DNA from: Candidatus Bathyarchaeota archaeon
GTDB lineage: Archaea > Thermoproteota > Bathyarchaeia > TCS64
Direction of reading: 5' to 3'
Assembly (NCBI GenBank): GCA_026014515.1
Contig: JAOZIG010000433.1
Span: 1 to 12,440 of the forward strand
Length of the DNA stretch: 12,440 nucleotides
Part shown: piece after piece, positions 1-5,499 of the stretch
Numbering within the stretch: position 1 is the first letter of the stretch
Layout: each line of letters opens with the position of its first letter
The notes under the pieces: generated by a model
The model's input: only the letters and a program-made list of their open reading frames with translations
What the model was told of the DNA's origin: nothing
Database searches by the model: none
Translations under genes and position numbers: made by a program

Positions 1-475
1 ATATAACGCTAGCTACGCCGCTGGTGATTAGTTCAGTGATCTTATCAACATCATTTGTTACCCTGCTAACAATACTGCCCACTTCTTCCCGAGCGTAATA
101 ATCGAGGCTTAGGACCTGTAGATGTTTGAACATGTCCATACGCATGTTTAGCTCAAGCCGTGAACCCAGCCAGTTGATAAAGTACTCTCGTACAAGCTGG
201 GTAACGAATGATAACACGTAGACAAGTATGAACCCTGCTCCAAGCAGATACAGTCCACGGGTATCCATTTGCTTGATGTAGGTGTCTATGGCGAGGCTGT
301 ACATGTAGGGTGGCAGTAGGTTGATGATGGTTGAAGCGATGATTCCGACCACAAGTATGGTCATCTCGCGTCGTTGGCTCGTTATGTAGCCGATCATACG
401 CTTGAATAATACCATGTCTGGTACAGAGCGCTCATAATCGTCTTCTGCGCCGAACTGTTCCATTCTGTGACCCAT
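1..475 (-). CDS. ABC exporter half-transporter, N-terminal part (runs off window)
   Basis: Partial gene: about 158 N-terminal residues are visible and the frame is still open at base 1. It starts with a charged cytoplasmic stretch, then a hydrophobic helix (about residues 40-60, ILVVGIIAS), a second one (about 75-95, LLGAGFILVYVLSFV), and a long cytoplasmic loop with the exporter-type pattern DYYAREEVGSIVSRVTNDVD. That arrangement is typical of type IV (MsbA/MDR-like) ABC exporters. The ATG at 475 shares one base with the TAA stop of the preceding half-transporter (TAATG), and a strong AGGAGG at 485-490 sits 9 nt upstream, supporting this start over the ATG at 463. The partner gene upstream has a degenerate nucleotide-binding domain, so this subunit is inferred to carry the consensus ATPase site of a heterodimeric exporter; its own nucleotide-binding domain lies outside the window. 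The substrate is unknown. Confidence 0.88.
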   Translation of the reverse strand, partial: MGHRMEQFGAEDDYERSVPDMVLFKRMIGYITSQRREMTILVVGIIASTIINLLPPYMYSLAIDTYIKQMDTRGLYLLGAGFILVYVLSFVTQLVREYFINWLGSRLELNMRMDMFKHLQVLSLDYYAREEVGSIVSRVTNDVDKITELITSGVASVI

Positions 476-2340
476 TAGATAGTGCCTCCTGTGGCTCCAG
501 TGATCTGTGTCTCGTAGAGCCGTCTGTATATCCCGTTCTGTGTCATCAACGTGTCGTGGGTGCCTTCCTCATGTATCTCACCGTCTTCAAGCACGATAAT
601 GTAGTCGGCTTTCCTTATGCTGCTGAGACGCTGTGTGATGATGAATGTGGTTCTGTTCTCAAGCAACTCGTCCAGTGCCTGCTGTATCTCGTACTCGGTC
701 TGAGTGTCCACACTGCTGGTGCTATCATCCAGTATCAGTATCTTGGGGTTCTTGAGCAATGCACGTGCAATAGCCACCCGTTGTTTCTGTCCACCGCTGA
801 GGGTGACTCCTCTCTCCCCGACCCTTGTATCGTATCTGTCGGGCAATCCGTCTATGAACTCATGTATCTTTGCTTGACGCGCTGCCTCCTCTATTTCTAG
901 TTCTGATGCTTTTTCGACGCCGTAGGCGATGTTTTCCTTGAGGGTGGTGCTGAATATGAATGGGTCTTGTCTGACTATGCCGATGTGGCTTCTTAGGTTA
1001 TTGATCTTCAGGTCTCTGATGTCTACGCCGTCGAGCTTGATACATCCCTTGGTGACATCGTAGAACCGTGGGATCAAATTGATTATACTGCTCTTACCGC
1101 TTCCAGTTGCTCCGAGAATAGCGACGGTTTGACCCGGGTTTACCACCAAGTCGATGTCCTTGAGAACCATGTTCTCGCCGTCGTAGCTGAACCAGACGTC
1201 CTCAAACTTGATGTGTCCAACAACAACCTGCATCTCCTCCGCGTCAGGTTTATCGTGGACATCAATCTCTGCGTCAATAATCTCAAAGACACGCTCCGCT
1301 GCTGCTTGGGCTCGGACGAACATGCCTGTCATGAAGCCCAGCATACGTACTGGCCCCATGAGTCTAGCGAGGTAGAAGTAGAAGGCAATGAGGCTGCCGA
1401 GGCTGATAGCTCCCTGAATCACCAAGGTGCCACCATACATTATGACTATGACTATTCCAACACCGCTGATGAGACCAACGAGGGGTCTAAACTTGGCTCT
1501 GAGCTTCGCCATCCTGATGTTTATATCAAAATACTTCATGAGTTCAGCCCAGAACTTTTCCTCCTCATACTTTTCCCGACTGAATCCCCTGACCACCCTG
1601 AGTCCACTCAGGTTTTCCTGTAGTACTGCGGTGATCTCGCCGTTTTGTTCTCGTACTTCTCCCCACATGGGGCGTATTCTGCTGCTGAAGTTTAGTGTGG
1701 TGTATAGTAGGAAGGGTAGGATGATGATTGAGACTCCTGTTAACTGGAAATTGATGGAGATCATGCTGTAGATGACCAGTATCAACAGTAACCCGTTGTT
1801 TAGGGCGAGTCTGAACCCGAAGTTAAAGAACCGTCCCAGCATATTGATGTCTCCCGTAGCTCTAGCCATCAGTTGTCCTGTGCGTTGCTGGTCGTAGAAA
1901 CTGAAGCTCTGCTCAAGTAGGCTCTCGTATAGGTCGTCGCGTATCTCGAAGCCCGCGCGTTGACTGATGATCTCCAGTGTATAGCGTTGGGTGTAGCTGA
2001 GTCCACCTTCTAATAGGGCGAATAGGATTAGGCTTAGACTGAATACCGTCAGCATAGCCTGATTATATCCTATGTCGTTGGATGTACTATACCAGTTGGC
2101 AACTGGTATCAGCATCTCGTTCACAAGCCCCTCGACACCAGACGCCTCTGGAATGGGCTCCCCAGCAGCAATATACCCAACTGCGTCCACGATGTTACCT
2201 ATTATGGCTGGTGAGAGAACCGAGAAAAACACAGTCAATACGATTATGACTACGACTGCCTTTGTCTCCCAGAACTGTGTGATGTAACCGAAGAGCCGCT
2301 TGAATGTACTTAGGCTGCTCTTCTTCTGCTTACTCGACAT
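475..2340 (-). CDS. ABC exporter half-transporter with degenerate ATPase site
   Basis: About 621 residues: an N-terminal membrane domain with about six helices (roughly residues 25-330; first helix AVVVIIVLTVFFSVL) followed by a nucleotide-binding domain (about 370-615). Walker A is GATGSGKSS with Lys416, the Q-loop is VRQDPFIFS, and the signature LSGGQKQR begins near residue 514. Walker B reads LILDDSTSSVD: Asp539 stands where the catalytic Glu should be, and the H-loop His is Gln570 (IITQRLSS). This is the pattern of the non-catalytic subunit in heterodimeric multidrug exporters such as TM287/288 and BmrCD. The gene overlaps the regulator upstream by 11 nt and the partner ABC gene by 1 nt. 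The ATG at 2340 has a GGGAG about 8 nt upstream; a GTG at 2355 would add five residues but has no visible ribosome site. It probably exports lipids or small toxic compounds from the cell; the substrate cannot be told from sequence. Confidence 0.93.
   Translation of the reverse strand: MSSKQKKSSLSTFKRLFGYITQFWETKAVVVIIVLTVFFSVLSPAIIGNIVDAVGYIAAGEPIPEASGVEGLVNEMLIPVANWYSTSNDIGYNQAMLTVFSLSLILFALLEGGLSYTQRYTLEIISQRAGFEIRDDLYESLLEQSFSFYDQQRTGQLMARATGDINMLGRFFNFGFRLALNNGLLLILVIYSMISINFQLTGVSIIILPFLLYTTLNFSSRIRPMWGEVREQNGEITAVLQENLSGLRVVRGFSREKYEEEKFWAELMKYFDINIRMAKLRAKFRPLVGLISGVGIVIVIMYGGTLVIQGAISLGSLIAFYFYLARLMGPVRMLGFMTGMFVRAQAAAERVFEIIDAEIDVHDKPDAEEMQVVVGHIKFEDVWFSYDGENMVLKDIDLVVNPGQTVAILGATGSGKSSIINLIPRFYDVTKGCIKLDGVDIRDLKINNLRSHIGIVRQDPFIFSTTLKENIAYGVEKASELEIEEAARQAKIHEFIDGLPDRYDTRVGERGVTLSGGQKQRVAIARALLKNPKILILDDSTSSVDTQTEYEIQQALDELLENRTTFIITQRLSSIRKADYIIVLEDGEIHEEGTHDTLMTQNGIYRRLYETQITGATGGTI
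485..490 (-). promoter_or_regulatory. Strong Shine-Dalgarno for the second ABC gene
   Basis: AGGAGG on the minus strand lies inside the last codons of the upstream ABC gene, 9 nt before the ATG at 475. It fixes the start of the downstream gene and suggests efficient re-initiation, so that both half-transporters are made together. Confidence 0.75.
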
Positions 2341-2947
2341 CCCATGTGCTCCCACTGTACTTGTTCATGATCGTCCTGAGCTCGGCTATCGCTGCCTCGT
2401 ACTCTGGGCTACTCATGAGTTGTACATGTGAAATTATGTGGGCGATACTACGCTGTGTATAGCGTCCAATATCGCCATCATTGATTTTTCTGCTGACTCT
2501 TTCCTCAAATGCTCGTTTATTAAACAGATGCAGCCGTAATAGTAGCTGTTTTATCTGTTGTTTTTCTTCGCCTGGTATCTCGACTCCATACATGCCCAAG
2601 GCTTTAACGAGATTATCCAGATACTCCATTGTATAAGCCGAGTAGTCTGGGTCTTCTTCCAGTGCCTCTGTTACCCTGTAGCTTACGTGGAAGTCCTCAC
2701 TAACAGACATGTAGTATGGCTGTATCATGTTTCTGACTTGTTCTTCCCTTGTTACAGTGATCAAGCCAGCGTCCAACAGTGTATTCAGGTGGTGGACGAT
2801 ACTGCTATGGTTTTTATCGAGTTTTTTAGCGAGGTCGGTGGCGCTCATCTCTTCGTGGCTGAGAATCCTCAGAATCTTTCTGCGTGTCTCGTCTGCGAGG
2901 AGTTTCCCCACCTCGGGATCAGTGATGATCTGCACCTTGGGCCGCAA
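2330..2947 (-). CDS. ArsR-type winged-helix transcriptional regulator
   Basis: 205 residues. Residues about 9-75 form a winged helix-turn-helix: TRRKILRILSHEEMSATDLA is the first helix pair, KKLDKNHSSIVHHLNTLLDAGLI contains the recognition helix, and a wing follows. The second half (about 90-205) is helical and charged, contains no motif I recognise, and may serve dimerisation or ligand sensing. No ArsR metal-binding Cys motif is present; the protein contains no Cys. It is the first gene before two ABC exporter subunits, with an 11-nt overlap, and its promoter region carries inverted repeats. An autorepressor that releases the transporter genes on sensing a compound is therefore the natural inference. 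The start is a TTG at 2947, chosen because no ATG lies near and the HTH begins soon after; a GTG at 2935 is the alternative. Confidence 0.85.
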   Translation of the reverse strand: MRPKVQIITDPEVGKLLADETRRKILRILSHEEMSATDLAKKLDKNHSSIVHHLNTLLDAGLITVTREEQVRNMIQPYYMSVSEDFHVSYRVTEALEEDPDYSAYTMEYLDNLVKALGMYGVEIPGEEKQQIKQLLLRLHLFNKRAFEERVSRKINDGDIGRYTQRSIAHIISHVQLMSSPEYEAAIAELRTIMNKYSGSTWDVE

Positions 2948-2971
2948 TTGTATCGCTACAATAGGTTGTAG
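2947..2971. promoter_or_regulatory. Candidate operator: three alternating TTGTA/TACAA half-sites
   Basis: ATTGTA (2947-2952), TACAAT (2957-2962) and TTGTAG (2966-2971) alternate in orientation at about 10-bp steps. Each neighbouring pair forms a perfect 6-bp inverted repeat: ATTGTA-4 nt-TACAAT, and CTACAA-4 nt-TTGTAG. They lie between the predicted transcription start and the regulator's start codon. The dyads are seen directly; their use as a repressor site is inferred from position and from the HTH gene that follows. Confidence 0.5.
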
Positions 2972-2976
2972 TGTAC

Positions 2977-2992
2977 TAGATAAGCCTGTCTA
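2977..2992. promoter_or_regulatory. Second, imperfect dyad near the regulator's transcription start
   Basis: TAGATA-AGCC-TGTCTA: the two six-base arms match as an inverted repeat in five of six positions with a 4-nt spacer, the same geometry as the dyads next door but a different core. It lies between the TATA box and the predicted start of transcription, where bound protein would block RNA polymerase. Confidence 0.35.
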
Positions 2993-2997
2993 ATAGA

Positions 2998-3007
2998 AAA
3001 TATATAG
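2998..3007 (-). promoter_or_regulatory. TATA box for the regulator-ABC operon
   Basis: Minus strand CTATATATTT. Archaeal transcription would begin about 25 nt downstream, near 2977, leaving a leader of about 30 nt before the TTG at 2947. It sits in the only gap (69 bp) between the ribosomal genes and the regulator. Confidence 0.5.
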
Positions 3008-3013
3008 AAAAAA
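3008..3013 (-). terminator. Oligo-T terminator after eL13
   Basis: A run of six T on the minus strand begins four bases after the eL13 stop codon, followed by further T-rich sequence (TATTTTC). Archaeal RNA polymerase ends transcripts at T-runs without needing a hairpin, so this probably separates the ribosomal operon from the regulator operon. Read-through remains possible because the run is short. Confidence 0.45.
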
Positions 3014-3016
3014 CCG

Positions 3017-3340
3017 CTACTTTTTGCGGCTGAGGTTGCGCATCCTCTGACCTGCGCTGGTCTTGCCCCTGAAGGCGCGTCCACGGATGGGTTTGTTCTC
3101 CATCTTGGGCTTGGTTACCTTGATATCAAGGTCTTTTGCCTCTTCAAGGAACTCTTTGAGGGCTTCAACGTTCTCATCGTGGCTAGTGCCTCTCTTGGTA
3201 TCAACTGGGATGCCCATGCTCTTCGCTTTAGTGGCTGATAGTTCAACCTCTTCAAGCTCTGCTAGACTGAAGCCCTTGCCCTCACGGACACGGTCCCCAG
3301 ACTCAACAATAGGTGTGATAAAGCGTACCACTGTAATCAC
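3017..3340 (-). CDS. rpl13e: Large-subunit ribosomal protein eL13 (L13e)
   Basis: 107 residues, small and basic. The stretch VREGKGFSLAELEEVELSAT followed by AKSMGIPVDTKRGTSHDENVEAL matches the eukaryotic L13e pattern (RxGRGFxLEEL, then ARxxGIxVDxRRxxKSxE). The basic tail around RGRAFRGKTSAGQRMRNL fits rRNA binding. It overlaps uS9 upstream by 4 nt (GTGA), so the start is a GTG at 3340; a second in-frame GTG three codons later is possible. In most archaeal genomes uL13 and uS9 are followed by RNA polymerase subunit genes, so eL13 in this place is notable. eL13 is found in eukaryotes and in TACK and Asgard archaea, which helps place the organism. It is unrelated to uL13 despite the name. Confidence 0.85.
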   Translation of the reverse strand: MITVVRFITPIVESGDRVREGKGFSLAELEEVELSATKAKSMGIPVDTKRGTSHDENVEALKEFLEEAKDLDIKVTKPKMENKPIRGRAFRGKTSAGQRMRNLSRKK

Positions 3341-3753
3341 CTGTAGCTCTTCTGTTTTCTGCGGCGTGCGCCTGGTCCACCGAATTTCTTGGACTCTTTG
3401 CGGCGTGCGTCACCTGCGAGCATTGTTCTGTCGTACTCATGGTACTTGCTTCGTAGTCGTTTGCTGCGTGTGAACTTGACTAGTCCCTGTGCGATTCCCA
3501 TGCGGGCTGCTTCTGCTTGACTCATGAAGCCTCCGCCGTTTGTGTTGATGCTGATGTCTACGCGGTCCTTGTAGTCGCCTGCTAGCATGTATGGTTCTAG
3601 TATCTTTTCACGTGCTAGGAATGGCTCGACTAGGTGGATTGGTACATTGTTGACCCTGATCCTGCCCTTGCCCTCGGAGACGACAACCCTTGCTTTGCTG
3701 GTTTTGCGTTTACCGGTTGCCAGTACGCTCTTCTTCTTGGTGCTTGTTGACAA
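3337..3753 (-). CDS. rps9: Small-subunit ribosomal protein uS9
   Basis: 138 residues. The family core is clear: TGKRKTSKARVVVSEGKGRI at the start, then SINTNGGGFMSQAEAARMGIAQGL in the middle, and the Arg/Lys-rich C-terminal tail GGPGARRRKQKSYR, whose last residues reach the P-site tRNA in ribosomes. The KSYR ending is the archaeal/eukaryotic form. The start is a TTG at 3753, five bases after the uL13 stop, with no nearby ATG. The first residues (STSTKKKSVLATGKRKT) support this start. It is co-transcribed between uL13 and eL13 and overlaps the latter by 4 nt. Confidence 0.97.
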   Translation of the reverse strand: MSTSTKKKSVLATGKRKTSKARVVVSEGKGRIRVNNVPIHLVEPFLAREKILEPYMLAGDYKDRVDISINTNGGGFMSQAEAARMGIAQGLVKFTRSKRLRSKYHEYDRTMLAGDARRKESKKFGGPGARRRKQKSYR

Positions 3754-3758
3754 TTAAT

Positions 3759-4184
3759 TCACTTCTTCCAGCCGATGTTCTCGGCGATCTCTCCAATGGT
3801 CACGAACCTGCGGTTCAGGTTGCTGCTGTGGTATTTCTCCATCTTCTCCAGCTCGGCTCCAGATAGCTCATCTGGTACACCGATGTGAACCCTGAGTCTC
3901 TTAAAAGCGTCTCTGCCGTGAGCCTTACGGTGTGGCAGCATTCCTCTGATGGTCTTTCTAACGATCCTGTGTGGCTGGCGGTAGTGAACTGGTCCTTTCT
4001 CGAATCCACCCACGTTTAGGAACTCTTTCTCCGCGTTGATAACCATCTGTTTCTTGCCCGATACGACCATTTTCTCGGCGTTAACGATATCAATTGTTTC
4101 CCCTGCGAGAAGCCTCTTGGCTACTACGCTTGACATTCTGCCTAGTATGAGGCCGTCCCCGTCTATGACTGTTCTAGTGCTCAT
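3759..4184 (-). CDS. rpl13: Large-subunit ribosomal protein uL13
   Basis: About 141 residues, the usual archaeal length. Family marks are DGDGLILGRMSSVVAKRLL at the N-terminus, then VNAEKMVVSGKK and IRGMLPHRKAHGRDAFKRLRV (the conserved GMLPH-K-RG box). It is the first gene of a three-gene ribosomal cluster with uS9 and eL13. The start is uncertain by three codons: an ATG at 4193 begins MKNMSTRT, but the AGAAAGG upstream touches it with no spacing, whereas the ATG at 4184 lies 9 nt from that element. I therefore chose 4184. The neighbour eL18, common beside uL13 in archaea, is not seen upstream. Confidence 0.95.
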   Translation of the reverse strand: MSTRTVIDGDGLILGRMSSVVAKRLLAGETIDIVNAEKMVVSGKKQMVINAEKEFLNVGGFEKGPVHYRQPHRIVRKTIRGMLPHRKAHGRDAFKRLRVHIGVPDELSGAELEKMEKYHSSNLNRRFVTIGEIAENIGWKK

Positions 4185-4246
4185 GTTTTTCATCCTTTCT
4201 GTTGGCTAGAGTCGCCTAATGCACCCCACTGAACAACATTTATGGC

Positions 4247-4260
4247 TATAAAGGTTTTCC
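4247..4260 (-). promoter_or_regulatory. Promoter of the uL13-uS9-eL13 operon (BRE/TATA)
   Basis: Minus strand GGAAAACCTTTATA: purine-rich BRE followed by a TATA element (4247-4252). The start of transcription is expected near 4224, giving a leader of about 30-40 nt before uL13. The core is nearly the same as that of the divergent his promoter. Confidence 0.65.
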
Positions 4261-4291
4261 AAACGCTGACGCTACCAGCCACATTTGTATG

Positions 4292-4309
4292 GTCGCACCT
4301 AGGTGAGAC
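4292..4309. promoter_or_regulatory. 18-bp dyad between the divergent ribosomal and his promoters
   Basis: GTCGCACCTAGGTGAGAC: a perfect 10-bp palindrome CACCTAGGTG (4296-4305) flanked by GTC/GAC arms, with one mismatched pair. It lies between the two TATA boxes, about 35 bp upstream of the his TATA and about 45 bp from the ribosomal one. This is a typical position for a homodimeric regulator, but no candidate protein can be named. Confidence 0.45.
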
Positions 4310-4333
4310 AACCAGTCTACGCTATCTTGGCTA

Positions 4334-4345
4334 GAAACCTTTATA
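4334..4345 (+). promoter_or_regulatory. Promoter of the his operon (BRE/TATA)
   Basis: GAAACCTTTATA: BRE-like GAAA at 4334-4337 and TATA element at 4340-4345. Transcription is expected to start near 4368-4371, leaving a leader of about 150 nt before hisG, which is long for an archaeal biosynthetic operon. Confidence 0.6.
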
Positions 4346-4368
4346 CCTGATCCCCGCCCTGTGGGTGC

Positions 4369-4518
4369 CTGTGGAAGTGAAAATGAGGGAGTATATTCAC
4401 TAGAGGCGTTTGTATTCATCTCTAGTCAGATTACTTTCTCTCAGCAACACGCAGCCACGGATTCTAACGAACAACCACTGTTAGTGGTTTCTAAGACAAC
4501 AATAGGAGACACCTAGAT
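4369..4518 (+). promoter_or_regulatory. Structured leader of the his operon
   Basis: This stretch contains no recognisable gene or RNA family. Three inverted repeats are visible. AGTGAA (4376-4381) pairs with TTCACT (4396-4401). ACTAGAG (4399-4405) pairs with CTCTAGT (4420-4426). AACCACT (4473-4479) pairs with AGTGGTT (4483-4489) around a 3-nt loop. The first two share bases 4399-4401, so the complete stems cannot form together. A small frame GTG(4371)...CAC-TAG(4403), ten codons, lies across the first hairpin. AGGAG at 4504-4508 is the likely ribosome site for hisG, 10 nt before its ATG. A regulatory role of the leader is inference. Confidence 0.35.
4473..4489 (+). repeat. Perfect 7-bp hairpin upstream of hisG
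   Basis: AACCACT-GTT-AGTGGTT, a perfect inverted repeat ending 29 nt before the hisG start codon. No U-run follows, so a simple terminator is unlikely. CTAAC at 4464-4468 could instead pair with GTTAG at 4480-4484, which would open this hairpin. Confidence 0.6.
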
Positions 4519-5499
4519 ATGACTAAAGTAAAATTCGCTATACCCAAGGGACACCTTGGAGACCAAACACTCAAGATACTTGAAAGAGCCGGCTACAGAA
4601 TAACAGGACATGACCGCACCTATCGCCCAGGAATAAACGATCCTGAGATCGAGTTAAAGGTGCTGCGCCCACAAGAGATTCCCACCTATGTCAGTGAAGG
4701 TGTTCAGGATGTTGGTATCAGTGGAAGGGACTGGGTTGCTGAGAATAAAGCAGACGTCGAGACACTACTCGACCTAGAGTACGCGAAGGTGCGGCTTGTT
4801 ATAGCTGTCTCCAAGACTTGGAGCGATGTAAACAGCTTATCAGACTTAATCAGAAAAAGCATCGAAGAGGATACTACACTACGTATTAGCACAGAGTACC
4901 TCAACGCAGCCAAGGAGTACATCAAACAGGACCCAGCCTACAAGGAGGCATATGGAGACAAGGAACCAGTGGTAATCAGTCCATGGTGGAGAATAGGCGA
5001 AAACGAAAAAGTAGCCATATATCTGAGCTTTGGAGCAACCGAGGCCAAGCCACCGGAGGATGCTGACGCCATAATCGAGGTTATCGAGACTGGTACAAGC
5101 CTCCAGCAGAATGGTTTGAAGGTCATCGAGGAGGTAATGCGCACCAGCGCGTTACTGATCGCCAACAAGAGGGCTCTTGTTGACCCGGAGAAAAAGGAGA
5201 AGATACTGGACATATTGACTCTGTTGAGGGGCGCCGTTGATGGCTCTAAGAAGCTGCACATCTTTGCTAACGTGAAAAAGTCTAACCTTGATGAGTTACT
5301 CACTCAGTTGCCGGCTTTGAAGCGTCCCACCATCAGTGATCTAAGTGACCCTGAGTGGTGTGCCATCAACACTGTGATTGATAAGGATAACCTCATCCAG
5401 ATACTACCGACACTGAGAACCCTTGCACAAGGCTTGGTGCTCTATGAGCCCCGTCAGGTGCTTCCCCTTGAAGAGATCGTATTGGAGAATGGAAAATGA
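4519..5499 (+). CDS. hisG: ATP phosphoribosyltransferase, long form
   Basis: 326 residues. Catalyses the first committed step of histidine synthesis, ATP + PRPP to phosphoribosyl-ATP. IPKGHLGDQTLKILERAGY is the conserved N-terminus, VQDVGISGRDWV belongs to the first catalytic lobe, and ADAIIEVIETGTSL holds the PRPP-binding loop (about Glu190-Ser194). Residues from about 245 on form the ACT-like regulatory domain of the long form, which is normally feedback-inhibited by histidine and works without HisZ; no hisZ is seen here. The protein is some 30 residues longer than many long-form HisG; extra sequence lies around residues 140-170 (YIKQDPAYKEAYGDKEPVV and following) between the two lobes. First gene of the operon, preceded by AGGAG; its stop overlaps hisD by 4 nt. 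Confidence 0.96.
   Translation: MTKVKFAIPKGHLGDQTLKILERAGYRITGHDRTYRPGINDPEIELKVLRPQEIPTYVSEGVQDVGISGRDWVAENKADVETLLDLEYAKVRLVIAVSKTWSDVNSLSDLIRKSIEEDTTLRISTEYLNAAKEYIKQDPAYKEAYGDKEPVVISPWWRIGENEKVAIYLSFGATEAKPPEDADAIIEVIETGTSLQQNGLKVIEEVMRTSALLIANKRALVDPEKKEKILDILTLLRGAVDGSKKLHIFANVKKSNLDELLTQLPALKRPTISDLSDPEWCAINTVIDKDNLIQILPTLRTLAQGLVLYEPRQVLPLEEIVLENGK

Noticed and set aside
556..2287. Plus-strand reading frames opposite the ABC transporter
   Set aside because: They are antisense to a clearly conserved protein, have no recognisable domain, and look like shadows of its codon bias.
4473..4489. Hairpin as an intrinsic terminator before hisG
   Set aside because: No U-run follows it, and archaeal termination depends mainly on T-runs; the sequence after it is mixed.
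4194..4518. Possible tRNA or other stable RNA in the divergent gap
   Set aside because: No cloverleaf, GTTC-type T-loop or C/D box pair could be found; the hairpins seen are short and fit a leader better.
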